NCBI RefSeq assembly: GCF_048551375.1
Contig: NZ_JBLYZJ010000009.1
Coordinates: 42,065-106,064, forward strand
Reading direction: 5' to 3'
DNA length: 64,000 nucleotides
From: Faucicola sp048551375
GTDB lineage: Bacteria > Pseudomonadota > Gammaproteobacteria > Pseudomonadales > Moraxellaceae
In this document: one piece after another, positions 52,869 to 61,508 of the stretch
How positions within the stretch are numbered: the stretch's first letter is position 1
Layout: every line of letters begins with the position of its first letter
Program-made: the position numbers and the translations under genes
The notes under the pieces: model-generated
Databases searched by the model: none
What the model saw: only the letters and a program-made list of their open reading frames with translations
Told to the model about the DNA's origin: nothing

Positions 52869-54095
52869 TTATTTCTTTTGTTGACGCAATAAATAATCTT
52901 GAATGCTATTGCCTGTGCGTTGCGGTTGGTTTGGCTTATTCACAGGATTTGGGACTTGAGTGGGTTGGCTCACAGGCGTTGGTGAACTTAGCATGGGTGC
53001 AACAGGTACTTCAAGGCGTGCTAAAGCTGGCTCGTGCGTGCCTGTTTCGACACGGCTGTTACTGGTCGCATCAGGAAAGTTGCGTTGCTGTGTCTTAGCA
53101 CTGTTATCAAGGGTCAGACCAGTCGCCACCACGGTCACTTGGATTTCATCGCCCATGTCTTCATCGAAGACGATACCATAGAAAATATTGGCTTCGTCAA
53201 TATCAACCAAGCTTTGCACTCGTTGGGTAATGCGTTCCTGCTCATCAAAATTAAAGTCTGAGCTGGCAACCACATTTACCAATAGACCTTTGGCATTTTT
53301 AAGTAATAGATTATCAAGCAACGGACTTTTAATGGCTTTTTCTGCGGCGATTTCAGCACGGTCTTCACCACTGGCTTTACCGATACCCATCATCGCATGA
53401 CCACGTGACATCATGGCAGTACGGATATCGTTAAAGTCGATATTGATAAAACCATCTTCACGAATCATATTTGAGATGCCTTGCACTGCTTGTAATAACA
53501 CTTCATCGGCTTTTTTAAACGCATCTTTCATCGAGATTTTGCCATACACAGTCATCAGCTTATCATTGGGAATGGTGATGATTGAATCCACAAAATTTGA
53601 TAATTGCTCGATACCTTCTTTGGCCACTTTATTGCGTTTACCACCTTCAAAGGTAAATGGCATGGTCACGACCGCCACGGTCAATACGCCCATTTCTTTG
53701 GCTAGACGAGCGATAACTGGGGCAGCCCCAGTACCTGTACCACCACCCATTCCTGCGGTAATAAACACCATATCCGAGTTTTCTAATAATTGGCGAATTT
53801 GTTCTTCATCACTTTCCGCCGCTTCACGCCCGACTTCTGGGTTCGCCCCTGCTCCAAGTCCACGGTTATTGTTTTTAACGCCTAATTGGATTTTGTTAGC
53901 CGCTGATAAACGCTCAAGTGCTTGTTTATCGGTATTAGCACAGACAAAATTTATACCTTTAACACCATTTTGTACCATGGTTTCAACGGCATTACCACCA
54001 CCACCGCCTACGCCAATGACACTTAGACGCGCTGAATCTGCAAACGTATCACTTTGCTCATGGACGATACTAAACTTTGCTTCCATCTCCAACAT
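52869..54095 (-). CDS. ftsZ: Cell division GTPase FtsZ
   Basis: Tubulin-like ring protein. GVGGGGGNAVETM, ANTDKQAL, the GTP signature GMGGGTGTGAAPVIARLAKE and the T7 loop NIDFNDIRTAM are intact. A variable linker rich in Pro, Thr and Gln (about 335-395) leads to the C-terminal peptide IQDYLLRQQKK, which FtsA and ZipA would bind. 408 residues. Two ATGs three codons apart share overlapping GGAG sites; the second (residue 4) has the better spacing from the first GGAG. After ftsA with a 180-bp gap. Confidence 0.98.
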   Translation of the reverse strand: MLEMEAKFSIVHEQSDTFADSARLSVIGVGGGGGNAVETMVQNGVKGINFVCANTDKQALERLSAANKIQLGVKNNNRGLGAGANPEVGREAAESDEEQIRQLLENSDMVFITAGMGGGTGTGAAPVIARLAKEMGVLTVAVVTMPFTFEGGKRNKVAKEGIEQLSNFVDSIITIPNDKLMTVYGKISMKDAFKKADEVLLQAVQGISNMIREDGFINIDFNDIRTAMMSRGHAMMGIGKASGEDRAEIAAEKAIKSPLLDNLLLKNAKGLLVNVVASSDFNFDEQERITQRVQSLVDIDEANIFYGIVFDEDMGDEIQVTVVATGLTLDNSAKTQQRNFPDATSNSRVETGTHEPALARLEVPVAPMLSSPTPVSQPTQVPNPVNKPNQPQRTGNSIQDYLLRQQKK

Positions 54096-54275
54096 TCTCC
54101 GATTGGTTAAACCTAATTTAAAGTAAGTTATTTATAATAAACGATATAACAGGTATCATTTTGATTTCTATGATGGCGTAAAACGTGGTTAGCTGACGTT
54201 GATACTGCCAATTTATCGCTATAATAACATGCTTACTCAACAAAAATGACTATCTCTACCAAAAATTTTTGGTGT

Positions 54276-55556
54276 TTAGAAAAATTTTTTGAAGAACTTA
54301 TTCATCTGTTGTAGACGTTCTTTCATAGGGGTTTGTTCCAACGCATCTGGTGAGCTTTTCTCACTATGATGAAAGGCATCACTTTGACTATATAATAATG
54401 TGCCAAATGCAGTTTGGTATTTACGTTGTCCGATTAGGCTTGCGATATCTTTGAGTTTTTCATCATCCCCATACTGGCTATAGGCAGTGATTGCTGGATG
54501 CAACGTGGCTTTGTGCACTTTATTAGCAAGGAATTTTTTGGCAAGTGGTACTAAGCCACGCATTTCTGCCCCACCACCTGTTAGTACATAGCCTTGTTGT
54601 AAAAATTGACTTAATTCCAGTTTGTCCAAATCATTTTTAACATTTTGTAAAATACTGAGGTAACGAGCCTCTATCACTTCGAGTAGCTCTTGCATATTGA
54701 TGGTTTTTTCATCGTTATATTGAGAACGGCGAATGCTAAAAAATTGGCTGGCATCAATCCCATGTCTATCAATGCTGGCTTGGGATTTTTTCATGCTTTC
54801 AGCTTCAGCCACCGTCACATCCATAAGCATGGAAATATCCAGTGTGGCGTGATGACCGCCTTCTGGGAAGCAACGAGTATAAATGAGTTTATCTTCTCGG
54901 TATACACAGACGCTGGTGGTTGATGAGCCAATATCAATCAAACACACGCCATGATAGCGTTCTTCGGGTAATAGACCATATTCAGCAGACGATACTGCAT
55001 CAAACAACATTTGGTCAATGCTGACATCACATTCTTGCAACAACTGTTGTAAGTTTTGACGACTACGCACAGGCATCATCATCAAATGATATAACACAAT
55101 CAGTTGATTGGCTTTCATACCAATGGCATCATCAATCATGTCCTTGCTATCATCCAAACCAATCCCTTGCTGGGCATAGTGCATTAGATACATATCATCT
55201 GGAATATGCTTGGCTTTGGCATCGGTCAAGGCAGAAACGATATCTTTGGCTTGTACGGACTCATTGGTGATATTGACCTCACCACCACTATTGACACTTT
55301 GCAATTCTGGGGTAGAAAAGCTTAACCATACGCTGTTAATACGGCAATTCGCCATGTCTTCAGCTTCCTGCATGGATTGTCGAATCGCCCCTTTTAGACG
55401 GTCACGATGACGAATCACACCTTGAGCAAAATCATAGTTTTTGGCAGATGCAATGCCCACGATACGAATATCTTGGGCATCATGCACCTGTCCAATGACC
55501 GTATGCACGGCAGTGGCAGTTAAGTGGATTACGACAATGTGTTCAGGTTTCTTCAT
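54276..55556 (-). CDS. ftsA: Cell division protein FtsA
   Basis: Actin-like membrane tether of FtsZ. VIHLTATAVHTVIGQVHD (phosphate 1), CLIDIGSSTTSVCVYRED (phosphate 2), VLTGGGAEMRGLVPLAKKF (adenosine) and the C-terminal amphipathic helix MNKFFKKFF. The first phosphate-loop motif departs from the usual D-G-T/S form: it reads LTATAV where the family has DIGTSKV-like, a notable change in the usually conserved Asp. 426 residues. Weak ribosome site. Confidence 0.95.
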   Translation of the reverse strand: MKKPEHIVVIHLTATAVHTVIGQVHDAQDIRIVGIASAKNYDFAQGVIRHRDRLKGAIRQSMQEAEDMANCRINSVWLSFSTPELQSVNSGGEVNITNESVQAKDIVSALTDAKAKHIPDDMYLMHYAQQGIGLDDSKDMIDDAIGMKANQLIVLYHLMMMPVRSRQNLQQLLQECDVSIDQMLFDAVSSAEYGLLPEERYHGVCLIDIGSSTTSVCVYREDKLIYTRCFPEGGHHATLDISMLMDVTVAEAESMKKSQASIDRHGIDASQFFSIRRSQYNDEKTINMQELLEVIEARYLSILQNVKNDLDKLELSQFLQQGYVLTGGGAEMRGLVPLAKKFLANKVHKATLHPAITAYSQYGDDEKLKDIASLIGQRKYQTAFGTLLYSQSDAFHHSEKSSPDALEQTPMKERLQQMNKFFKKFF

Positions 55557-55683
55557 GTTAAATTATTATTTACAAAACTCATCTCATCTAGACACTAACT
55601 CGATAGTATAAAGATATTATTAAACATACAAAAAAACCATTCCCCTAACATGAATTAGGAGATCGGTCTAACTTATACCACCG

Positions 55684-56550
55684 TCACTGAGCTTGGGCAG
55701 TTGCTTGGTTCACTGGCTTGGTTTTATCAATGTTAGTGGTTACCCTTGATGTACCAATCATATTCGTAGATGGGGAGTTGATACCATCACTAATCGCTGT
55801 CCGCCATGTGATTGCCATACCGTTTTTATAACGTAAATCTACGGTTTGAATTTTGGGTAATTGGGGTTTGAGTTGATTTTGTAGCATCACGCTCAAACGA
55901 TAAAGCTTTTCGGATGTATTGTCATTATCGACCAATACCCGAAGACCATTGTTAAAGCGAAAAAACCATGCCATACGGGGTGTCACGATAACTTCATCAA
56001 TCTTTAGCCCCAATGGTTCAAACCAGTTACCCACTTGCTTGACTTGTTGCATCATCACCACCGCATTGTGGCTCTCACCTTGCAACTGCATCCAATAATG
56101 GGCTTGTAACTCATCAGTATTGGCAGGCTCAAATACCACCCCATTGGCATCGACCAACTTTTCACTACCAAATTTTGCCACAGGCTGTCTAGGGATAACA
56201 TTTACCAATAGACCTTGTTGCCAGTCACGGCGAATATCCACTTGACTGACCCAGCCGATGCGTTGTAAACGCTGTAAATACGGTTGTAAATCTGCCTGCA
56301 ACCAATTTCGATCGGCTTTTTGCCCCAATACTTGATGTAACTGCTGATATTCGTGGCTATTTAGCCCTTGATGGTTAATTTGGATATTGGCATTGGGTAA
56401 ATGTGCCACCATTTGACCAATACCCACAACCAACCCCAACAACAATAAACTCGCCACACACACCAATAGTCGATATGGCGATTTAGGGTTGTGGTTGTCA
56501 GCAGATGCTTCACTGCTTAACACGAGGGTATCTGTCACTGGTAGCTCCAT
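55684..56550 (-). CDS. ftsQ: Cell division protein FtsQ
   Basis: Bitopic divisome protein. Cytoplasmic tail of about 25 residues, a membrane helix (about 27-48, RLLVCVASLLLLGLVVGIGQ), a POTRA domain starting near NANIQINHQGLNSHEYQQL, and the beta domain with WVSQVDIRRDWQQGLLVNVIPRQPVAKFG. The C-terminus is a polar tail. 288 residues, normal. Follows ddl, but the gap is 356 bp rather than the usual overlap. Confidence 0.93.
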   Translation of the reverse strand: MELPVTDTLVLSSEASADNHNPKSPYRLLVCVASLLLLGLVVGIGQMVAHLPNANIQINHQGLNSHEYQQLHQVLGQKADRNWLQADLQPYLQRLQRIGWVSQVDIRRDWQQGLLVNVIPRQPVAKFGSEKLVDANGVVFEPANTDELQAHYWMQLQGESHNAVVMMQQVKQVGNWFEPLGLKIDEVIVTPRMAWFFRFNNGLRVLVDNDNTSEKLYRLSVMLQNQLKPQLPKIQTVDLRYKNGMAITWRTAISDGINSPSTNMIGTSRVTTNIDKTKPVNQATAQAQ

Positions 56551-56906
56551 AGGGATTGTATCACCGCCTCAATATCCATTCCCACCCTTATTTACTCATC
56601 ATTCGTCCAATCTCTGTACGCACTATATATAAAGATGGGAAAACTAGCGACTTTCTACTACTAATGAGGTAGTAACAGATAATCCATGACAAAGGGGGTA
56701 TATGATAACAAATAACACTGATTAATAAGTAACTAATTACTATCCATCCAGTCGTAATTCGTCTGATTATTGTAAAAAGTTATGTGTTTGATTGGATTTA
56801 TCGTCAATTTGATGTGGGGAAAGACTTTTATAAAAGGGCGTATGCAATACGCCCCTACAAATTTACTTTCTATTCTACTTGCTATGTCAAATAACGATAA
56901 ACACCC
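56551..56906. other. ddl-ftsQ intergenic region (356 bp)
   Basis: In most gamma-proteobacteria ddl and ftsQ overlap or nearly touch. Here a 356-bp AT-rich gap holds one GGGCGTAT repeat core near the ddl stop and no gene. A promoter for ftsQAZ may lie in it; no clear -35/-10 pair was found. Confidence 0.6.
56836..56858. repeat. GGGCGTAT palindromic repeat, core copy g
   Basis: A perfect GGGCGTATGCAATACGCCC core followed by CCTACAAAT, with the flanks no longer recognisable as the terminal repeats. It lies 50 bp downstream of ddl, where it could fold at the mRNA 3' end. Confidence 0.8.
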
Positions 56907-57827
56907 TTAATCTTTGAGTGTTTGTTGCAAAATCCGCACACACAAGGTCGCAAAGTCAATGCCTTTTGCTTTTGCTGCCATCGGTACAAGGCTATGGTCA
57001 GTCATGCCCGGAACGGTGTTAAGCTCTAGCAAATATAGTGTGCCGTCTTCCGATTTTAAGAAATCCACCCGTGACCAGCCTTTACCCCCAATCGCACTAA
57101 AGGCTTTTTTGGCAAGCTCTTGCATTTGGGCTTCTTGCTCAGGTGTCAAATCCGATGGGCATTGATAAACGGTATCATTGCGGTTGTATTTGGCTTCGTA
57201 ATCATAAAATTTGGCATTCGGAATAATGCGAATACTTGGCAACGCCTCATTACCCAAAATTGAACAGGCGTATTCACCGCCTGTGATGGCTTTTTCTGCC
57301 AAAATCTCACCATGATATTGCTTGAGCGTTGGGTACACTTTTGCAAGCTCACCCTCACTTTCAATCATCACCACGCCCACGCTACTACCTTCGGCAGCAG
57401 GTTTGACAAACAATGGTAAACCAAAATCCTGCTCGACTTGGGTAAAATCGCTATCATCATGCAATACCACATATGGTACATTTGGCAATCCTAAGGCTTG
57501 CCAAATCAAACGGTTACGGAATTTATCCATCGCAATCGCAGAGGCTAGTACGCCACAGCCTGTGTAAGGGATGTCAAAACCGTCCAATACGCCTTGCAAA
57601 CTGCCATCTTCGCCAAACGTGCCGTGTAGCACATTAAAAATACGATCGTATTGGCGAAGTTCGTCAATGTCTTGTTGCTTTGGGTCAAAGTGGTGTGCGT
57701 CAACGCCTTTCGATAATAGAGCGTTAAGCACGGCTTTACCGCTATTTAGGGATACTTCTCGCTCGGTACTCCAACCGCCACACACAACGGCGACTTTACC
57801 AAATTGCTTTACATCAATGTCATTCAT
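56907..57827 (-). CDS. ddl: D-alanine--D-alanine ligase
   Basis: ATP-grasp enzyme that makes the D-Ala-D-Ala end of peptidoglycan precursors. VAVVCGGWSTEREVSLNSG at the start, HGTFGEDGSLQGVLDGFDIPYTG, VKPAAEGSSVGVV (ATP-grasp) and LLELNTVPGMTDHSLVPMAA (Mg ligands). The active-site Tyr in the omega-loop region DYEAKY and the Ser of EGSS are those of a D-Ala (not D-Lac) ligase. 306 residues, the DdlB length. Fixed partner of murC, here separated by a toxin-antitoxin pair. Confidence 0.97.
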   Translation of the reverse strand: MNDIDVKQFGKVAVVCGGWSTEREVSLNSGKAVLNALLSKGVDAHHFDPKQQDIDELRQYDRIFNVLHGTFGEDGSLQGVLDGFDIPYTGCGVLASAIAMDKFRNRLIWQALGLPNVPYVVLHDDSDFTQVEQDFGLPLFVKPAAEGSSVGVVMIESEGELAKVYPTLKQYHGEILAEKAITGGEYACSILGNEALPSIRIIPNAKFYDYEAKYNRNDTVYQCPSDLTPEQEAQMQELAKKAFSAIGGKGWSRVDFLKSEDGTLYLLELNTVPGMTDHSLVPMAAKAKGIDFATLCVRILQQTLKD

Positions 57828-57868
57828 TTTTTACCACACTTGTTTAACTTTATTCAATGTTTATTTGA

Positions 57869-58270
57869 CTAAATCAACTTCAGACCAAATGCTTGATAGG
57901 CATCAAACTTACCATCTTGTGACAATAACACATAATCCGCTTGAATACATTGCCAAATCATCAAACGGTCAAATGGGTCTTTATGTTTATCAACGCTCGG
58001 CAACTGGAATAAGGTTGCCATAACTAAATGCGAAACATCTAATGGTTGAATTGCCATATTTTTCATCAAATTAGGTAATTCACTTGGTAACAACCCATTT
58101 AGTTTAAGTTTATTCAAACCAAACTTAATCGAAATTTCCCATAATGATGAACTACACAAAAAAACGTCATTTTTAGGATTTTCTAAAATTGTTAAATTAT
58201 TTCGACTGACCTTTTTTGGGTCAAAAATCAACCATAAAAAGATATGCGTATCAATAACATAGCGATTCAT
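57869..58270 (-). CDS. VapC-type PIN domain toxin
   Basis: A 133-residue PIN RNase. The first acidic residue is in YVIDTHIFLWL (Asp7), the Glu in SSLWEISIKFGLNKL, and the last pair in HKDPFDRLMIWQC and LLSQDGKFD. The DPFDR form with a C-terminal GLKLI is that of the VapC group paired with DUF2281 antitoxins. Such toxins cleave tRNA or rRNA in known cases; the target here is unknown. Its start overlaps the antitoxin stop by 4 nt. More AT-rich than murC and ddl on either side. Confidence 0.88.
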   Translation of the reverse strand: MNRYVIDTHIFLWLIFDPKKVSRNNLTILENPKNDVFLCSSSLWEISIKFGLNKLKLNGLLPSELPNLMKNMAIQPLDVSHLVMATLFQLPSVDKHKDPFDRLMIWQCIQADYVLLSQDGKFDAYQAFGLKLI

Positions 58271-58512
58271 AGATTAATCAATTCTTCTTCCGTCATTTCA
58301 GAATCATCCGCCATCTCAAAGCTACCTTTGCCTTGATATTGCCCAAATTCACGTTTGGGCAAAGGGGGTTCAGCTTCAATATGTCGCACCTGTTTTAGTC
58401 GCATAAAATCAATAAAATCAAAAACTTCTTGGCGTAAAGTTGTTGGCATTGCTTGTATATAAGCTACCGCCTCATTGACGGTATGCGTTGGCTGTAATGA
58501 CGTTACTTGCAT
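58267..58512 (-). CDS. VapB-like DUF2281 antitoxin
   Basis: 81 residues. The N-terminal half VNEAVAYIQAMPTTLRQEVFDFIDFMRLKQ is the DUF2281 helix pair; the C-terminal half (KREFGQYQGKGSFEMADDSEMTEEELINL) is the tail that would lie over the toxin active site: GKGSFEM is the recurrent motif of these antitoxins. AAGGA before the ATG. The gene begins 29 nt after murC and may be read with it. Confidence 0.85.
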   Translation of the reverse strand: MQVTSLQPTHTVNEAVAYIQAMPTTLRQEVFDFIDFMRLKQVRHIEAEPPLPKREFGQYQGKGSFEMADDSEMTEEELINL

Positions 58513-58541
58513 ACACTGTTCCTTGAAAGATTTTTTCTAAC

Positions 58542-60050
58542 TCATTGATTAAAAAACAATTTATTTTTTGCCAAATCCAAACATAACTGACCAACATTGC
58601 CTGCCCCTTGGGTAATCAGCAAATCATTGCCTTTTAATACTTGCGACAATGTTTGGGTCAACTGGGGCATATCGCTCAAGTCTAGCATAATTGGGTCAAT
58701 CTGCCCACGATTGCGAATACTGCGTGCCAAAGCTCGGCTATCTGCCCCTTGAACTGGGGCTTCACCTGCACTATACACATCGAGTAACATCAACACATCC
58801 ACTTGCGATAAGACATTAACAAAGTCATCAAAGCAATCACGAGTACGGCTAAAACGGTGCGGTTGGAAAATCATCGCTAAACGGCGGTCTGGGTAGCTTT
58901 GGCGAGCGGCTTTGATGGTCATCGCCACTTCGGTGGGGTGATGTCCATAATCATCAATCAACAACACATCACCACTGCCGTCAGCCACTGGGTAATTGCC
59001 ATTGTTTTCAAAACGTCTGCCCACGCCTGCGAATTTCTCGACCGCACGGCAAATCGCCTCATCACTCACGCCCTCATCAGTAGCCATGGTGATTGCACCC
59101 AACGCATTATATACATTGTGAATCCCCGGAATATTGAGGGTAATTTTCAGCGGGTCTTTGTCTTTTCTTAGCACGGTAAAATGCGTGCGTGTACCATCGG
59201 CAACCACATCCACGGCTTGCACATCGTTGTGCTTTTCTAGACCGTAAGTCAACACAGGGCGACCGATATTATCAATCATGCTGTACAATTCTTTATCATC
59301 ACCGCATACCACTGCTAGACCATAGAAGGGCATATTTTGTAAAAACTGAATATACGCCTGTTTTAGCTTATCAAAGCTGTTTTCATAAGTTTCCATGTGG
59401 TCTTGGTCGATGTTGGTAACGATACACGCCATCGGACGCAACGATAAGAAAGACGCATCCGATTCATCGGCTTCGGCAATCAAATAACGGCTCTCACCCA
59501 ATGAGGCATTTTTACCCGAGGCATTGAGTTTACCGCCAATCACATAGGTCGGGTCAAGCTTGGCTTCGGTCAAAATGGTGGTCAACAGACTGGTGGTGGT
59601 GGTTTTACCATGAGCCCCTGCCACCGCAATGCCGTGACGATAACGCATCAATTCGCCCAACATATCGGCACGGCGTACCACAGGAATACGTCCTGACAAG
59701 GCAGCTTGAATTTCTGGGTTGGTTTTATCAATCGCTGATGACACCACAATCACATCCGCTTCGCTGATATTTTTGGAATCATGCCCAATAAACACCTGCA
59801 CGCCCATCTCAACCAATCGCTCGGTGACTGGGCTGGCTTTGATATCCGAACCGCTGACGCTATAGCCTTGATTGTGAATCACCTCCGCAATCCCACACAT
59901 CCCTGCCCCACCAATACCGACAAAATGCACATGGTTAATCCGTCTCATTTCGGGGATTTCAATCAAGCGTTTTGATAATCTTTTGCTTGGTTTGGTGGCT
60001 TTGGTAGTTTTTGTGGTGTCAGTCGCTGAATTGGTAGCTTGGGTTGGCAT
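58542..60050 (-). CDS. murC: UDP-N-acetylmuramate--L-alanine ligase
   Basis: First Mur ligase. HVHFVGIGGAGMCGIAEVI binds UDP, VAGAHGKTTTTSLLTTI is the ATP loop, LIAEADESDASFL and NIDQDHMETY are Mg/substrate motifs, DDYGHHPTEV closes the C-terminal ligase domain. 502 residues from the ATG (GAG upstream); a TTG seven codons earlier is less likely. A 35-residue Thr/Lys-rich N-terminal extension precedes the conserved fold. Follows murG by 27-48 nt. Confidence 0.97.
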   Translation of the reverse strand: MPTQATNSATDTTKTTKATKPSKRLSKRLIEIPEMRRINHVHFVGIGGAGMCGIAEVIHNQGYSVSGSDIKASPVTERLVEMGVQVFIGHDSKNISEADVIVVSSAIDKTNPEIQAALSGRIPVVRRADMLGELMRYRHGIAVAGAHGKTTTTSLLTTILTEAKLDPTYVIGGKLNASGKNASLGESRYLIAEADESDASFLSLRPMACIVTNIDQDHMETYENSFDKLKQAYIQFLQNMPFYGLAVVCGDDKELYSMIDNIGRPVLTYGLEKHNDVQAVDVVADGTRTHFTVLRKDKDPLKITLNIPGIHNVYNALGAITMATDEGVSDEAICRAVEKFAGVGRRFENNGNYPVADGSGDVLLIDDYGHHPTEVAMTIKAARQSYPDRRLAMIFQPHRFSRTRDCFDDFVNVLSQVDVLMLLDVYSAGEAPVQGADSRALARSIRNRGQIDPIMLDLSDMPQLTQTLSQVLKGNDLLITQGAGNVGQLCLDLAKNKLFFNQ

Positions 60051-60097
60051 GATTTTTCTCAATTTTATCAATGAATTAACAATAAGATATTGACAGA

Positions 60098-61204
60098 TTA
60101 GGCAGATAATTGTGCCAAAATAATCTGTGAGGCTTGTTCAGTGGCAGTGGGATTGGCAAGTTCTCGCCCTTTGTTTGCCATTGCCAAAATTTGCTGGCGG
60201 TCTAGCCCTGCCAATAGCGTTGCCAAGCGGTCAGCGGTTAGCTCGGATTGGGGTAATAAAAACCCTGCCCCTTTATCCGACAGCCAGCGTGCATTGGCGG
60301 TTTGGTGGTCATCAACGGCACTCGGCAAGGGTACAAATATCGCAGGTAAGCCAACATTGGCGACTTCAGTGACGGTCAACGCCCCTGCACGACACACAAT
60401 AACATCTGCCCATGCGTAGGCTTGTGCCATGTCGCTGACAAATGGCAAAATTTCATAGGGTGTGCGTTGCAAGTCCGCTTGGTCGTACACGGCTTGGGTA
60501 TCAGCAAGGTTATTTTTGCCACATTGATGACGCACCTGCCACGGCTTGGCATTGGGCTTTTGCTCTAATACTTTAAGGGTTGGGGCAATGTTGTTATTCA
60601 AGGCTTGAGCCCCAAGTGAACCACCAATAATCAATAATTTAAGGGGACTGTCATCGTTGGGATTAAAACGTTGATTGGGCGGTGCGACATTGACAATCGC
60701 CTCACGCACTGGGTTGCCCACGGTGATGACTTTGTCTTTGGGTAAATCGGTAAAGGTGTCGGGAAATGCTTGCATGACTTTGCTTGCCAGTTTAGCAAGG
60801 TAGCGATTGCTCATGCCTGCAATGGCGTTTTGTTCGTGGAGTACGATGGGTTTTTTGCAAAATTTAGCAGCCAATCCGCCCGGTGCGGTGACATAGCCAC
60901 CAAATCCTACGATAATGTCGATTTGGTTGGTTTGGATAATTTTGATACAAGCTAAGGTGGCTTTAAGTAAGGTACTGGGCATTTGTAATAGACGCTTGAT
61001 GCCATTGCCTCGCAGACCTTGCATATTGATGGCATGATACATAAAGTCGGTGTCCGCCAATAGGTCGTTTTCCATGCCTGTCAATGTACCAAGCCAGTGT
61101 ACCACTGCCCCTTGTCGCTCTAGTTCGTGGGCTACTGCCATGGCAGGAAAAACGTGTCCACCTGTACCTGCCGCCATGATTAAAACGTTGGGGGATTGCT
61201 TCAT
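60098..61204 (-). CDS. murG: UDP-GlcNAc--MurNAc-pentapeptide-PP-undecaprenol transferase
   Basis: Makes lipid II on the cytoplasmic face. Glycine loops NVLIMAAGTGGHVFPAMAVAHEL and GFGGYVTAPGGLAAK, LHEQNAIAGMSNR, LLIIGGSLGAQALNN and the UDP-binding RAGALTVTEVANVGLPAIFVPLPSAVDDHQTANA. 368 residues, normal. First gene of the dcw run in the window; mraY and ftsW do not lie upstream, since phoX is divergent here. Confidence 0.97.
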   Translation of the reverse strand: MKQSPNVLIMAAGTGGHVFPAMAVAHELERQGAVVHWLGTLTGMENDLLADTDFMYHAINMQGLRGNGIKRLLQMPSTLLKATLACIKIIQTNQIDIIVGFGGYVTAPGGLAAKFCKKPIVLHEQNAIAGMSNRYLAKLASKVMQAFPDTFTDLPKDKVITVGNPVREAIVNVAPPNQRFNPNDDSPLKLLIIGGSLGAQALNNNIAPTLKVLEQKPNAKPWQVRHQCGKNNLADTQAVYDQADLQRTPYEILPFVSDMAQAYAWADVIVCRAGALTVTEVANVGLPAIFVPLPSAVDDHQTANARWLSDKGAGFLLPQSELTADRLATLLAGLDRQQILAMANKGRELANPTATEQASQIILAQLSA

Positions 61205-61508
61205 TCAAGTACCTTTGCTATTTTAGCGTCTAAAAACCGCCAGCTTTGCAATTTTTAGTAAAATAAAAATAATTATAAAATGCCGAAATCATAGCATTTT
61301 TTCATACAATATAAAAGTCTTACGACTATTTTATCTAAATTTTTGATACCCTTTATTGAGTCGAAAACCACCCTTTTTTACCGTATCCATCCTAGTGATT
61401 GTCATAAAAATGTCATAATAACGTCAAAGCCTTGTCATACTTTTCTTTTATCCTTAGCAAAATTTTTATCATACCAACAGTATGCTTACCCAATGTTAAG
61501 GAAATGCT
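61205..61508. other. murG-phoX divergent intergenic region (304 bp)
   Basis: AT-rich. It contains the Pho-box array of phoX and presumably the murG promoter; no clear -35/-10 for murG was identified and no small gene was seen. Confidence 0.6.
61400..61443 (+). promoter_or_regulatory. Pho box array (four 11-bp-spaced PhoB half sites)
   Basis: Four units in exact 11-bp phase: TGTCATAAAAA, TGTCATAATAA, CGTCAAAGCCT, TGTCATACTTT. Each pair of TGTCA-type half sites 11 bp apart is a PhoB dimer site, so two dimers could bind. A possible -10 (TATCCT, 61449-61454) follows at the distance seen in PhoB-activated promoters, where the box replaces the -35. Start codon of phoX is 66 bp downstream. Confidence 0.88.

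Noticed and set aside
53413..54126. 237-codon plus-strand frame antisense to ftsZ
   Set aside because: It mirrors the conserved ftsZ coding sequence, is Ser/Pro/Leu-rich as expected from a complementary frame, and shows no family motif or ribosome site.
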